Notes: generated by a model from the letters alone, not told the origin. Numbered from the stretch's first letter, positions 12,341-23,777 are shown. The stretch: 36,369 bases of DNA from Ureibacillus acetophenoni (GCF_900220965.1 NZ_OBQC01000022.1:1-36369); one strand, 5' to 3'. Made by a program: numbers and translations.

Positions 12341-13227
12341 ATCAAAAACCGACCTTAAAGGATACATTAATTGGCTATAGTTATTTGTTACCAGCATTAA
12401 TCATACTTGGCGTTTTTAGTGTATATCCAATTATTAAATCTTTCTTTATGAGTTTTTATGCTGACTATGATTTTTTTAAAGATATTGTTCATTCTTATGG
12501 TTTTGATAACTTCATTTATATTTTCCAAGATACTGAATTTTATAAATCGTTAACAAATACGTTCATTTTTGTCATTGGTGTCGTACCAGCATCTATTAGT
12601 ATTTCACTTGTCATCGCTATATTACTAAATTCCAAGATTAAGTTTGGCAAGTTATTTAGAACGATATACTTTTTACCATTTGTCACATCAGTTGTTGCTA
12701 TAGCAATTGTTTGGCAATGGATATACCATTCCGAATACGGTATTCTAAATTACTTTTTAGGGTGGTTCGGTATTTCGCCTATTGAATGGTTAAATGATCC
12801 AAAGTGGTCTATGCCCGCATTAATTATTATGTGTATTTGGAAGTCATTAGGTTACAATATCATTTTGTTTTTAGCCGGGCTTCAAAATATTAACCCACAA
12901 TATTATCTAGCAGCTCAAATTGATGGTGCTAGCAAATTTAAAAGGTTTTGGCATATAACAGTGCCACTTCTGTCACCGACAACATTTTTTGTTTCAATTG
13001 TTGTATTAATTAATTCATTCAAAGTGTTCGATGAAGTGTTTGCTCTATTTAACGGAAGACCCGGACCTGGATATAGTGCACAAACGATTGTCTACTACAT
13101 TTTCGAGAAATTTTATAACGAATGGGAATTTGGTATTGCATCAGCAGCAGCATTCGTTTTATTCATTATTATTTTTATCTTTACACTGATCCAACTCTAT
13201 GTAGGCAAACGTAAGGTCAACTATTAG
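12337..13227 (+). CDS. ABC importer permease 1 (UgpA/MalF type)
   Basis: A 296-aa inner-membrane permease with about six hydrophobic helices. The EAA loop that docks onto the ATPase is seen as QIDGASKFKRFWHITVPLL in the third quarter. The GTG start at 12337 has GGGGAGGG just upstream and overlaps the ATPase stop; an in-frame TTG at 12310 lacks an RBS. It pairs with permease 2. Confidence 0.93.
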   Translation: MNQKPTLKDTLIGYSYLLPALIILGVFSVYPIIKSFFMSFYADYDFFKDIVHSYGFDNFIYIFQDTEFYKSLTNTFIFVIGVVPASISISLVIAILLNSKIKFGKLFRTIYFLPFVTSVVAIAIVWQWIYHSEYGILNYFLGWFGISPIEWLNDPKWSMPALIIMCIWKSLGYNIILFLAGLQNINPQYYLAAQIDGASKFKRFWHITVPLLSPTTFFVSIVVLINSFKVFDEVFALFNGRPGPGYSAQTIVYYIFEKFYNEWEFGIASAAAFVLFIIIFIFTLIQLYVGKRKVNY

Positions 13228-13242
13228 AAGGGAGCCAATATC

Positions 13243-14064
13243 ATGAGACAAGCTTTTTCAAAAGGTTTTATTTATATTCTGCTCACAATTGGCAGTTTAT
13301 TAATGTTGTTACCCTTTATTTGGATGATTAGTACATCTTTAAAAACTCCTGGAGAAGTGATGAGTATGCCTCCCACATGGATTCCAGAGAGTTGGAAATG
13401 GGATAACTATTTAAAGGCGTGGGAAATGGCCCCGTTTTTAAGGTATACATTGAATAGTATTATCGTTGTTATTGTCTCAACGATAGGTGAAATTATTACT
13501 ACCATACTCGCTGCTTATGCATTTTCACGTTTACAGTTTTGGGGGCGTGACATTGTGTTTGCTATATTGCTAGGAACAATGATGGTACCAGGGGAAATGT
13601 TATTAATTCCAAACTTTGTAACATTATCGAACTTAGGTTGGATTAATCAATATGAAGCACTTATCATTCCTTGGTTAGCAAGTATCTTTTCAATTTTTTT
13701 ACTTCGTCAATATTTCTTAGGTGTCCCAAAGGAATTGCATTATGCAGCAAAAATTGATGGATGTAGTAACTTCCGTTTTTTATGGTCTGTTATGGTGCCA
13801 TTAGCGAAGCCAGCAATCGTTACAATTGCATTATTAAAAGCGATTGGTAGTTGGAATGCGTTTTTATGGCCACTAATTGTTACACAATCAGAAGAGATGC
13901 GAACACTTCCAGTAGGTTTGACAGCATTTACTACAGAAGCTGGAACGAATTTTGAACTGCTCATGGCAGCCTCTTCGATGATTATATTACCGATGATTAT
14001 TTTGTATATCATTCTTCAAAAATATATTATTGAGGGCGTTTCTAAGGCCGGTTTAAAAGGTTAA
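13243..14064 (+). CDS. ABC importer permease 2 (UgpE/MalG type)
   Basis: A 273-aa membrane permease, second half of the transport pore. It has an N-terminal helix (LLTIGSLLMLLPFIWMIS), the STSLKTPGEV start of the family and the EAA loop AAKIDGCSNFRFLWSVMVP. It starts 15 bases after permease 1 with GAAGGGAG as RBS, in the same operon. Confidence 0.94.
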   Translation: MRQAFSKGFIYILLTIGSLLMLLPFIWMISTSLKTPGEVMSMPPTWIPESWKWDNYLKAWEMAPFLRYTLNSIIVVIVSTIGEIITTILAAYAFSRLQFWGRDIVFAILLGTMMVPGEMLLIPNFVTLSNLGWINQYEALIIPWLASIFSIFLLRQYFLGVPKELHYAAKIDGCSNFRFLWSVMVPLAKPAIVTIALLKAIGSWNAFLWPLIVTQSEEMRTLPVGLTAFTTEAGTNFELLMAASSMIILPMIILYIILQKYIIEGVSKAGLKG

Positions 14065-14122
14065 TAGCGCTTTTAATAATTTATTTATAAATAAAATAAA
14101 AACTTTAGGAGGATTTTTAGCA

Positions 14123-15466
14123 ATGCGTAAACTTTGGTTAATGTTAGTATGTGCATTTGCAGTATTGGTATTAGCTGCATGTAGTAGTGGTTCAAATGAA
14201 GAACAAGGCACAAATTCAAATGGCACTTCAAAACAAGGTACAGAAAAAGCAGAAGTAACAGGAATTGACGGTATTGAAATTACAGAGCCAGTTGAAATTG
14301 AATTTTGGCATGCAATGAGTGGAGATCATGAAAAAGCATTGCAAAAAATTACGGATGATTTTAACAACTCACATGAAAATATTACTGTAAAACTTGTAAA
14401 CCAAGGAGGATATGGTGATTTATCAACAAAAGTAATGGCTGCTGCAAAAGCGAATACATTACCTGCACTTACTCAAGCATATGAGGATTGGATGACTGAG
14501 TACATTGAGAATGATTTTATTACGAATTTAAACCCATATGTTGAAAGTGAAAAATACGGTTTCACAGACGATGAATTTAATGACATTATGGAAGTTTTCC
14601 GTGAAATGAATACTTGGGATGGCGTTCTATATGGACTACCATTCAACAAATCAACTCAATTAATGTTCTACAATGTAACTTACTTTGAAGAAGCTGGATT
14701 AGAAGTTCCAACTACTTGGGATGAAATGAAAGAAGCAGCAGAGATTTTAACGAATGACGATGTAATTGCAATCGGTTTTGAAAACGGCTTAAGTATTGGT
14801 TTCAACCAATGGGTACACCAAGCTGGTGGGCAGTTCTTTGATGAAGCAACTGGCGAATTTAAAATGAATTCTGAAGAAGGTAAATATGCTTTAACATATG
14901 TAAATGATTTAATTCAATCTGGTGTAGCACGTACAGCGGGTGAAGATGGTTACATGTCAGGTCCATTTGCGCGCGGTGATGTCGCTATGTACTTCGGTTC
15001 TTCTGCAGGTCTACCATATGTAGCAGCACCAGCTGCCGAGAATGGAATTGAATGGTCTACAGCTGTTCTACCAAGTGATGCTCAATCAGCAGCTCCATTT
15101 GCTGGGACAAACGTTACAATGTTTAACCATTTATCTGATGAAGAGAAACTAGCTGCATGGCAATATATGAAATTCTTAATCAATACAGACAATACAATTT
15201 ACTGGGCTCAACAATCTGGTTACATTCCAGTACGTCAATCGGCATTAGATAGTGATGAATGGAAGTCATATGTTGAGGAAAATCCAACATATGGTGTAGC
15301 ACAACAACAATTAGAATATGGTTTCTATGATCCACGTGTAAAAGGTGCTTATGCGTTTAAAAATGCAGTAGCAAAAGAGTTAGATAAAGTATTCTTAGGT
15401 GAATATACAGTTGAAGAAGGTCTTGAAGCAGCAGATAAAGCAGCAGCTAAAGAATTAGGTAAATAG
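14123..15466 (+). CDS. ABC importer solute-binding lipoprotein (UgpB-like)
   Basis: A 447-aa extracellular binding protein. The lipobox LAAC ends at Cys20, so it is lipid-anchored. FWHAMSG (61-67), LPFNKSTQLMFYN and SGYIPVRQSA resemble E. coli UgpB (glycerol-3-phosphate) features, remembered from that protein: FWHSMEG, QPFNSSTPVLYYN, TGYLP. I therefore suggest a glycerol-3-phosphate or glycerophosphodiester ligand; other CUT1 sugars remain possible. It is last of the four importer genes, 58 bases after permease 2, with AGGAGG as RBS, and a terminator follows. Confidence 0.88.
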   Translation: MRKLWLMLVCAFAVLVLAACSSGSNEEQGTNSNGTSKQGTEKAEVTGIDGIEITEPVEIEFWHAMSGDHEKALQKITDDFNNSHENITVKLVNQGGYGDLSTKVMAAAKANTLPALTQAYEDWMTEYIENDFITNLNPYVESEKYGFTDDEFNDIMEVFREMNTWDGVLYGLPFNKSTQLMFYNVTYFEEAGLEVPTTWDEMKEAAEILTNDDVIAIGFENGLSIGFNQWVHQAGGQFFDEATGEFKMNSEEGKYALTYVNDLIQSGVARTAGEDGYMSGPFARGDVAMYFGSSAGLPYVAAPAAENGIEWSTAVLPSDAQSAAPFAGTNVTMFNHLSDEEKLAAWQYMKFLINTDNTIYWAQQSGYIPVRQSALDSDEWKSYVEENPTYGVAQQQLEYGFYDPRVKGAYAFKNAVAKELDKVFLGEYTVEEGLEAADKAAAKELGK

Positions 15467-15524
15467 TTTTTATCATAATAGGTTGATAATCTGAAAGTAT
15501 TCTAAAATTTAGATCCATAAACTT

Positions 15525-15560
15525 GAGCCTACGTACTATACAGTCGTGGGCTCGTTTTAT
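15525..15560 (+). terminator. Terminator after the ABC operon
   Basis: GAGCCTACG pairs with CGTGGGCTC (one G-U pair) over an 11-base loop, followed by GTTTTATT. It separates the importer from the next gene, but only partly, as the T-run is short. Confidence 0.7.
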
Positions 15561-15584
15561 TAATAGGTAAGGAGGGATATGAAA

Positions 15585-16949
15585 ATGCCAACTATTATTA
15601 AATTTTATCGAGGTTTAAAAACTATAGGCGGTACTATAATAGAAATTCAATCAGAGAATGCATCTATATTATTTGATTTTGGAAGTGTATTTAATGGTGA
15701 CAAACCCGTATTAGATGGAGTTATTCAAGAGAGGAAACACGCATTAGTAAGAGATTTAATAAAGATAGGCGCAATACCAGCCATTGATGGGTATTATGAA
15801 TCCTCTGAATTTACTATAGAGCCACCTTTTGTAACAGCGGAGAAAGATCCAAGAGAAAGAGCGGTGTTTATTTCACATTTACATCTTGATCATATGGCAT
15901 ATATGGGGTGTATTTCAAAATCGATTCCTGTTTATATGTCAACGGACTCGTTGAAATTGTACAAATCATTAAGCTCAATTAATGAAGAGGTAGTTCCATA
16001 TCGTGAGTACCAAGGTGTACCTTATGATACAGACATTCAGGTTGGGGACATTGTAGTAAGATTTGTTCCGGTTGACCATGACATTCCTGGGGCATCCGCA
16101 TTAATTATTACAACTCATGATGGAAAGATTATCTATAGCGGAGATTTACGATTGCATGGAAATCATCCTGAGTTTATAGAATCATTTTTAGGAACAGCAA
16201 AAGCTATGAATCCTTCTATTTTAATAATGGAAGGAACAACTTTGAGTTTCAGTGAGGAAACAACTGTTATTGAACCTTCAAATCAAATTACCTTAGAAAC
16301 ATTAACAGAAGGCTTACTCCCAACTCAAATTGAGGAACAGTTAAAACAAACAGATGGTATTGGGATTTTTAATATTTACCACCGAAATATTGAACGAATG
16401 ATTGGGATGATAGAAGGTGCAAAAAAGGCAGGAAGAATCACTATTTTAGAACCAGAAACTGCCTATTTAGCTCAACAGTTTTATCCTGAAAAAGAATTTG
16501 TTACGTATTGCCCAAAAGGTTCAAAAGAGTACGCATTAAATGAAAAAACAATATATATTACACTGGAAGAAATAAATGAAAAGCCGAGTAGTTATTTCCT
16601 GCAAAACAGTTATCATCATTTATTGGAATTGCTTGATATAAATTTAAAAAGAGCAATCTATATACATTCAAATGGTGCACCATTAGGTGATTATGATCCA
16701 TCTTACAATAATCTTCTAAAGTTTTTAAATACGTTTCAAGTTCCCTTTGTCTCTATCGGCACCGGTGGTCACGCGCATGAGGAACATTTAAAATATATCG
16801 TTGATGAAATCAATCCAGACTATCTAATTCCGCTGCATAGTTTTAAGCCAGAACGACTTCTACCAAAGGATGGAATACAAGTATTGCCAGACTATAATGA
16901 ATCGTTCATATTTGAAAATGGCCAATTGACTAGTGAAAGTAGAAAATAA
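15585..16949 (+). CDS. MBL-fold metallo-hydrolase, beta-CASP/RNase J-like architecture
   Basis: A 454-aa enzyme of the metallo-beta-lactamase fold with two-metal motif HLHLDH (98-103), H165 (DHDIPG) and D187 (SGD). A middle insertion (~205-390) and the end GTGGHAHEEHLKYIVDE ... PLHSF match the layout of beta-CASP nucleases such as RNase J. The substrate is unknown; nucleic acid is likely by fold, but an enzyme acting on the imported solute cannot be excluded. The ATG at 15585 is 8 bases from AAGGAGGG; the ATG at 15579 is too near. It lies just after the ABC operon, downstream of a terminator, and is converging on AtoE. Confidence 0.85.
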   Translation: MPTIIKFYRGLKTIGGTIIEIQSENASILFDFGSVFNGDKPVLDGVIQERKHALVRDLIKIGAIPAIDGYYESSEFTIEPPFVTAEKDPRERAVFISHLHLDHMAYMGCISKSIPVYMSTDSLKLYKSLSSINEEVVPYREYQGVPYDTDIQVGDIVVRFVPVDHDIPGASALIITTHDGKIIYSGDLRLHGNHPEFIESFLGTAKAMNPSILIMEGTTLSFSEETTVIEPSNQITLETLTEGLLPTQIEEQLKQTDGIGIFNIYHRNIERMIGMIEGAKKAGRITILEPETAYLAQQFYPEKEFVTYCPKGSKEYALNEKTIYITLEEINEKPSSYFLQNSYHHLLELLDINLKRAIYIHSNGAPLGDYDPSYNNLLKFLNTFQVPFVSIGTGGHAHEEHLKYIVDEINPDYLIPLHSFKPERLLPKDGIQVLPDYNESFIFENGQLTSESRK

Positions 16950-16952
16950 AAA

Positions 16953-16995
16953 GCACGCAAGAATGTTATTAAATTAACATTCTTGCGTGTTTTTA
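16953..16995. terminator. Bidirectional terminator
   Basis: A ~16-bp stem (CACGCAAGAATGTTA with TAACATTCTTGCGTG) has T-runs on both strands and separates the converging metallo-hydrolase and AtoE-like genes. Confidence 0.92.
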
Positions 16996-17017
16996 TGAGA
17001 AGTTTTTATATTGTCTT

Positions 17018-18331
17018 TTAGAAGAACAAAAATCCAATACTAATAATAATTCCTGTAAAGATTAATACAAACAAACAGAACCCCATAATATCTTTTGCTC
17101 TTAATCCCGCAATTGCAAGTGCTGGAAGGGCCCAGAACGGTTGAATCATATTCGTCCAAGCATCCCCCCATGCAATAGCCATGGCTGTTTTTGCATAATC
17201 TGCACCGATTGCTTGAGCAGCTTCAATCATTACTGGAGCTTGAACAGTCCATTGTCCCCCACCTGACGGAACGAAGAAGTTAACTAAACCAGCTGAGAAG
17301 AATGTAAATAGATAGAATGTAAAATCATTAGATATGGCAATAAACCACTCAGAAAAGACTACTGCTAAACCTGATGCTGTCATCATGCCCATAATCCCTG
17401 CATAAAACGGGAATTGGAAAACGATACCACCAGTTGTTTTAATCGCATTTTGTACAGCCGCTAAGAAACGTTGTGGTGTTCCATGAAGTATAATACCGGA
17501 AATGATAAATATTGTATTTACGATGTTCAAATCAAGTGCAAAACCTTTTGTTGCAAAATGATAAACTAAATAAGTAACACCGATAAGGCCGATTAATATT
17601 GTTAATACATAACTTCTTTCTGACCAAGAAGCAAATGTTTTTTCAGCAGGTGGAAACTTTTGCTCTTCCTCAACTAATAGTTTTGGATCTACTTCAACAA
17701 CGTCTTCTTCTTTAGGCATCATGAATCGGTTAAAGAATGGTAAAGTAACCGCAATGACAATCACAATAAATAAATTATATGGTGTAAAAATAGTTGACGT
17801 TGTTGGAATTACGCCCATCATATCTTCATATACATGCCCACTTGTCGCAATTGTTAATGGAATGGATCCAGCTAAACCTCCATGCCAAACAATAAATCCT
17901 GAGTAAGCACTAGCAATTAATAATCGATAATCTACTTTTTTTACATGACGTGCAATTTCTTTCGCAAAAAGCGCACCAATAACTAATCCAAAGCCCCAGT
18001 TAATCCAACTAGCAAGTAAAGAAACAAATGTAACAACAATAATAGCAGTGCTTGGTCTATTTAATTTACTAGCAGAAAACGTTAATAACTTTTTGAATAC
18101 AGGGCTATTTGCTAAAACGTGCCCAGCTGCAAGCACAACTACCATTTGCATTGTAAAGCTTAATATTCCCCAAAATCCATTACCCCAATGAACCACCATA
18201 TCTAATGGTGTGGATGGAGTTAAAACGACACCTAGAAATAATACGAGTACGGTTAAGATTGCAACAAAGATATAAGGGTCTGGTAAGTATTTTTCCATAA
18301 TGGTATTGGCGACCTTAGTCATAAACTTCAT
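17018..18331 (-). CDS. atoE: Short-chain fatty acid transporter (AtoE family)
   Basis: A 437-aa polytopic membrane protein with about ten hydrophobic helices. The N-terminal YLPDPYIFVAILT and the long conserved stretches SWINWGFGLVIGALFAKE, GGLAGSIPL and PSGGGQWTVQAPV are typical of AtoE, which carries acetoacetate or short fatty acids. It stands divergent from the CoA-transferase genes, so uptake and activation of the acid (acetoacetate or butyrate) are probably linked. RBS AAAGGGG is upstream of the start. Confidence 0.92.
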   Translation of the reverse strand: MKFMTKVANTIMEKYLPDPYIFVAILTVLVLFLGVVLTPSTPLDMVVHWGNGFWGILSFTMQMVVVLAAGHVLANSPVFKKLLTFSASKLNRPSTAIIVVTFVSLLASWINWGFGLVIGALFAKEIARHVKKVDYRLLIASAYSGFIVWHGGLAGSIPLTIATSGHVYEDMMGVIPTTSTIFTPYNLFIVIVIAVTLPFFNRFMMPKEEDVVEVDPKLLVEEEQKFPPAEKTFASWSERSYVLTILIGLIGVTYLVYHFATKGFALDLNIVNTIFIISGIILHGTPQRFLAAVQNAIKTTGGIVFQFPFYAGIMGMMTASGLAVVFSEWFIAISNDFTFYLFTFFSAGLVNFFVPSGGGQWTVQAPVMIEAAQAIGADYAKTAMAIAWGDAWTNMIQPFWALPALAIAGLRAKDIMGFCLFVLIFTGIIISIGFLFF

Positions 18332-18539
18332 CTTTTCATTTCCCCTTTCTTAAGTTTGAAATTACTTTGTGCTGAATAATATGTTTGGGAAGAAAGTTTT
18401 ATATCATTGAAATAAAAATATATTGTGTGAGTTTAGTAAAAAGGGTTTTCTGTCCTATCTCGAGAAATAAAAACATATATTTATATGAATGCCTTTTTCA
18501 TATACATTTCGTAAAGATAATAAGTAATGGGGGATTAGG

Positions 18540-19250
18540 ATGAAGGGGAAAGTATGGGATTCATTTGAACAAGCAGTTGCAGATATACAAGATGGTGCTA
18601 CATTAATCGTTGGTGGATTTGGATTATGTGGAATTCCTGAGAAAAGTATTGAAGCTTTAAGAGATAAAGGAACAAAAAACTTAACCGTTGTAAGTAATAA
18701 CTGTGGTGTAGATGATTGGGGCCTCGGATTACTACTCGCTAATAAGCAAATTAAAAAGATGATCTCTTCTTATGTAGGGGAAAATAAAATATTTGAACAG
18801 CAATTTTTAAGTGGGGAGCTTGAAGTAGAGCTAACTCCTCAAGGGACTTTAGCTGAACGCATTCGTGCTGGAGGTGCTGGAATCCCTGGATTTTATACTG
18901 CAACAGGGGTAGGAACGCCCATTGCCGAAGGAAAAGAAGTGAAAGTATTCGATGGGAAAGAGTATTTACTTGAACGAGCAATTACAGGGGACTTTGCTTT
19001 AGTAAAAGCTTGGAAAGCAGACAAACTAGGAAATCTCGTATTCCGAAAAACGTCTCGCAATTTTAACCCAATTGCCGCAACGGCAGGGAAAATTACAATT
19101 GCCGAAGTGGAAGAAATTGTTGAAGTTGGAGAACTTGATCCAGATGAAATTCATACACCAAGTGTCTTTGTACAACGTGTTATCCTTGGACAAAATTATG
19201 AAAAACGTATTGAACGTTTAACGGTACAAAAAGTTGGAGGTGGGGTTTAA
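18540..19250 (+). CDS. scoA: 3-oxoacid CoA-transferase subunit A
   Basis: A 236-aa subunit that with the next gene moves CoA from succinyl-CoA (or acetyl-CoA) to acetoacetate. It has the family start [10 protein letters not shown] and [11 protein letters not shown], and lies with a GGGGGA RBS at 18540. Ends with TAA sharing its last A with the ATG of subunit B. The donor CoA (SCOT type or AtoD type) cannot be told by eye. Confidence 0.94.
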   Translation: MKGKVWDSFEQAVADIQDGATLIVGGFGLCGIPEKSIEALRDKGTKNLTVVSNNCGVDDWGLGLLLANKQIKKMISSYVGENKIFEQQFLSGELEVELTPQGTLAERIRAGGAGIPGFYTATGVGTPIAEGKEVKVFDGKEYLLERAITGDFALVKAWKADKLGNLVFRKTSRNFNPIAATAGKITIAEVEEIVEVGELDPDEIHTPSVFVQRVILGQNYEKRIERLTVQKVGGGV

Positions 19251-19903
19251 TGATGGATGCAAGACAACGAATAGTAAAAAGAGCAGTAAAAGAAATTCAA
19301 GATGGTATGAATGTCAATTTAGGTATTGGTATGCCAACTCTTGTAGCCAATGAAATACCGGAGGATTTTAATGTATTACTACAATCTGAAAATGGCATGC
19401 TTGGCATTGGACCTTACCCAACTGAGGAAAAGGTAGACGCAGATTTAATTAATGCCGGGAAGGAAACAGTAACGATTGTACCTGGTGGAGCGTTCTTTGA
19501 TAGTGCGGATTCTTTTGCGATGATCCGTGGTGGACATATCGACTTGGCAATCCTAGGTGGAATGGAAGTTTCTGAAACAGGAGATTTAGCCAATTGGATG
19601 ATTCCTGGAAAGATGGTAAAGGGTATGGGTGGTGCCATGGACCTTGTTGCCGGTGCAAAACGTGTCATTGTCATTATGGAACATGTAAACAAACATGGTG
19701 AATCAAAGGTTAAGAAAGCATGTACTTTACCATTGACAGGAAAAGGTGTTGTTCACCGATTGATAACGGATTTAGCGGTGTTTGACTTTACAAACGAAGG
19801 AATGGTGTTGGTCGAAACGGCACCTGGTGTGACAGTTGAAGAGGTTAAAGAAAAAACAGAAGGTTCATTTACCATTGCAGAAACTCTATTATCCAACAAA
19901 TAA
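19250..19903 (+). CDS. scoB: 3-oxoacid CoA-transferase subunit B
   Basis: The 217-aa partner subunit. [15 protein letters not shown] and [12 protein letters not shown] carry the catalytic glutamate (Glu in SENG) that forms the CoA thioester. It starts directly at the subunit A stop (one-base overlap); a second ATG three bases later is also possible. The pair works next to the AtoE-like transporter. Confidence 0.95.
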   Translation: MMDARQRIVKRAVKEIQDGMNVNLGIGMPTLVANEIPEDFNVLLQSENGMLGIGPYPTEEKVDADLINAGKETVTIVPGGAFFDSADSFAMIRGGHIDLAILGGMEVSETGDLANWMIPGKMVKGMGGAMDLVAGAKRVIVIMEHVNKHGESKVKKACTLPLTGKGVVHRLITDLAVFDFTNEGMVLVETAPGVTVEEVKEKTEGSFTIAETLLSNK

Positions 19904-19983
19904 ATTTTTTTCTTTTGAATGAACCGGAAGTTTCTTCTTTGTTTTATAATGGAAAAATATAAAACGATAAAGGGGAAACACCT

Positions 19984-21141
19984 GTGGAGCATCTAATTTA
20001 TTCTAATTTAAAAAAGCAAGAAATTTCAGGTATCCGTAAATTTACGAGTATGCTTGTCGACTATCCTGATGCGATTAACCTGACAATTGGACAACCGGAT
20101 TTCCCAACACCGAATCATGTGAAAGAAAGTGCTAAACAAGCGATTGACCAAAACTTTACTTCATATACACCAAATGCAGGTATTTTAGAGTTGCGAAATG
20201 CCATTTCTCAATTTTATAAAGAAAAATATGGCTTAACCTATAATCCTCAAGATGAAGTGGTTGTAACACATGGAGCATCTGGTGCCATTATGGCTGTATT
20301 ACGTACAATCTTAACTGAAGGTTGTGAAGTAATTGTCCCAGCACCTGTATATCCAGGGTATGTTCCGATTATTGAGATGTTTGGTGGCGTACCAGTTTAT
20401 GTTGATACAACATCTACTTATTTTGTTTTAACAGCTGAGTTAATAGAAAAACACATTACTGAACGAACAAGAGCCATTTTCCTTTGTTCACCTGCTAATC
20501 CAGTGGGTACGATCATTGAAGAAGAACAATTAAAAGAAATTGCAAAACTTTTAAAGGATAAAGAGATCTTTATTCTCTCTGATGAAATTTATAGTGAGTT
20601 AATATTTGAAAAAACTCATCATTCCATTGCTTCATTTGAAGGAATGCGTGATAAAACAATTATTATAAATGGAGTTTCGAAGTCTCATTCTATGACAGGT
20701 TGGCGAATTGGTTATACATTAGCCCCTACGTACATTTCAAAGGAAATTACGAAGGTTATTGCCTACTTTTTAAGCTGCGAATCGAGTATCAGTCAGTCTG
20801 CAGCACTTGAAGCATTGACTGCTGGCAAAGATGATGCCATTGAAATGAGAAACGAATATAAGAAACGTCGTGATTTAGTATATAGTCGACTCGTTTCTAT
20901 GGGATTTGATGTTGTGAAACCAGAAGGGGCATTTTATATTTTCCCTTCTATTAAAAAGACAAAGATGAAATCATTTGATTTTTGTATAGAGTTACTAAAG
21001 GAACAAGGCGTAGCTACAGTTCCAGGGAGTGCTTTCTCGAATTACGGTGAAGGATATATTCGTATTTCCTATGCTCAACCGATAGAAAAGTTAGAAGATG
21101 CCATGAATCGATTAGAGAAGTTTATGGAGAAGTTTAAATAA
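19984..21141 (+). CDS. patA: Aminotransferase, PatA type (N-acetyl-LL-diaminopimelate aminotransferase)
   Basis: A 385-aa class I aminotransferase. It resembles B. subtilis PatA closely over its length (start MEHLIYSNLKKQEISGIRKF versus MEHLLNPKAREIEISGIRKF; SKSHSMTGWRIG shared). The PLP lysine is K233, with D200 and Y203 in LSDEIYSEL and Arg at the C-terminal SYAQ region probably binding the carboxylate. PatA works in the acetylated lysine/diaminopimelate pathway. A GTG start at 19984 follows AAAGGGG. It is downstream of scoAB with an 80-base gap that may hold its own promoter (TATAAT at 19945). Confidence 0.9.
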   Translation: MEHLIYSNLKKQEISGIRKFTSMLVDYPDAINLTIGQPDFPTPNHVKESAKQAIDQNFTSYTPNAGILELRNAISQFYKEKYGLTYNPQDEVVVTHGASGAIMAVLRTILTEGCEVIVPAPVYPGYVPIIEMFGGVPVYVDTTSTYFVLTAELIEKHITERTRAIFLCSPANPVGTIIEEEQLKEIAKLLKDKEIFILSDEIYSELIFEKTHHSIASFEGMRDKTIIINGVSKSHSMTGWRIGYTLAPTYISKEITKVIAYFLSCESSISQSAALEALTAGKDDAIEMRNEYKKRRDLVYSRLVSMGFDVVKPEGAFYIFPSIKKTKMKSFDFCIELLKEQGVATVPGSAFSNYGEGYIRISYAQPIEKLEDAMNRLEKFMEKFK

Positions 21142-21165
21142 ATAATGATAAAGGCGCCTTCTATA

Positions 21166-22246
<1,081 letters not shown>

Positions 22247-22417
22247 TTATCATTGTGTCATTTAACTATATAAAAAATTACATTCCATTTCCTTCAGAAA
22301 AAAGAGAGTTCATCTATATTACCTAATTTATTCTTTCTATTTACAGCTCTGTTTTTAAACCTCTATCTGTGATAAAATGTAGAACATTGACGAATTTATC
22401 AAGAAGGAGGGGCTACA

Positions 22418-23050
22418 GTGTCTGTCCCTTTTATAACAGTTGAAGGTCCTATAGGTGTTGGAAAAACATCGTTATCCAAAGCAATCGCTGATACATATGG
22501 TTTTCATTTATTGAAAGAGATAGTCGATGAAAATCCATTTTTGGGTAAATTTTATGAGGACATTAATGAGTGGAGCTTTCAAACAGAAATGTTCTTCCTT
22601 TGTAACCGATATAAACAACTATCAGATGTAAAGTTACATATTATTCAAAACGAGACACCTGTAGTTGCAGATTATCATATCTTTAAAAATTTGATTTTTG
22701 CAAAACGTACTCTTGCCACATCTGAGTATCAAAAGTACGAAGCAATTTACGATATATTAACTTCTGATATGCCGCGCCCGAATATGGTAATTTACTTGCA
22801 TGCAAGTCTTGATACGTTAATGGATCGAATTAAGATGCGTGGCAGGGAATTTGAAAAATTGATTACAAGAGATTACATAGATCAACTTTCAAAAGATTAC
22901 CATGATTTCATTGCGCAATTTAAAATGAAACATCCTGACATACCGGTGATCGAATTAGATGGAGACCAGGTCGACTTCGTACAAAACGAAGTAGATTTAC
23001 AGTCGGTATTGGAAATAGTAAAGACTAGATTAAAGGAGTTACAAATATAA
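22418..23050 (+). CDS. dgk: Deoxyguanosine kinase (dNK family)
   Basis: Phosphorylates deoxypurine nucleosides for salvage. The 210-aa product has P-loop GPIGVGKT (10-17), the ERS-equivalent ADYHIFKNLIF and the LID region RGREFE. KEIVDENPFLGKFY ... QTEMFFLCNRYKQL is like B. subtilis Dgk (YaaG) more than Dck. The GTG start follows AAGGAGG. Its TAA shares its last A with the ATG of the next gene, as expected for a coupled dgk-dck pair. Confidence 0.92.
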   Translation: MSVPFITVEGPIGVGKTSLSKAIADTYGFHLLKEIVDENPFLGKFYEDINEWSFQTEMFFLCNRYKQLSDVKLHIIQNETPVVADYHIFKNLIFAKRTLATSEYQKYEAIYDILTSDMPRPNMVIYLHASLDTLMDRIKMRGREFEKLITRDYIDQLSKDYHDFIAQFKMKHPDIPVIELDGDQVDFVQNEVDLQSVLEIVKTRLKELQI

Positions 23051-23718
23051 TGAATTTAAGAGAAAAATATAATATCCCTTCCAATGCTGTCATTACGATT
23101 GCAGGTACGGTAGGAGTGGGGAAATCGACGATGACAACTGCTTTGGCAGAAGCGTTAAATTTCCGAACATCTTTTGAAAAGGTTGATTCAAACCCTTATT
23201 TAGATAAATTTTATGATGACTTTGAAAAATGGAGCTTCCACTTACAAATTTACTTTTTAGCTGAGCGATTTAAAGAACAAAAGCGTATTTTTGAATACGG
23301 CGGCGGATTCATTCAAGACCGTTCTATCTATGAAGATACAGGCATTTTTGCAAAAATGCATTATGATAAAGGGACGATGAATCCAACAGATTACGAGACG
23401 TATACAAATTTGTTTGATGCGATGGTCATGACACCTTATTTCCCACATCCAGACTTATTAATTTATTTAGAGGGCTCACTTGAAGATGTGATTGATAGAA
23501 TTAAAGAACGCGGTCGTGAAATGGAACAACATACGCCAAGAGAATATTGGGAAGAAATGCATGGTCGTTATCAAGAGTGGATCGACCAATTTAACTCTTG
23601 CCCGGTACTACGATTAGATATTAATGATTACGACTTAAAGGAAAATCCAGAGCAAATTGAAAGTATCGTCGAACGTATTGGGTATATGATTGAACAAACG
23701 AATCGTTTTAAAAAATAA
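23050..23718 (+). CDS. dck: Deoxyadenosine/deoxycytidine kinase
   Basis: Phosphorylates dAdo and dCyd. The 222-aa product has P-loop GTVGVGKST (19-27), DRSIYEDTGIFA (dNK catalytic ERS-type) and RGREME LID. It is close to B. subtilis Dck (YaaF; IITVAGTVGVGKST, WSFHLQIYFLAERFKEQ). It starts at the dgk stop, with a terminator directly after it; this is the last gene before the accessory island. Confidence 0.94.
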   Translation: MNLREKYNIPSNAVITIAGTVGVGKSTMTTALAEALNFRTSFEKVDSNPYLDKFYDDFEKWSFHLQIYFLAERFKEQKRIFEYGGGFIQDRSIYEDTGIFAKMHYDKGTMNPTDYETYTNLFDAMVMTPYFPHPDLLIYLEGSLEDVIDRIKERGREMEQHTPREYWEEMHGRYQEWIDQFNSCPVLRLDINDYDLKENPEQIESIVERIGYMIEQTNRFKK

Positions 23719-23733
23719 ATATTAGTTAAAGGG

Positions 23734-23777
23734 CGTGTAGACTAGGTTGAATCGGACTTTGTCTTCACGTTTTTTTT
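23734..23777 (+). terminator. dck terminator
   Basis: CGTGTAGAC and GTCTTCACG pair with one mismatch, followed by eight T. Confidence 0.85.
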
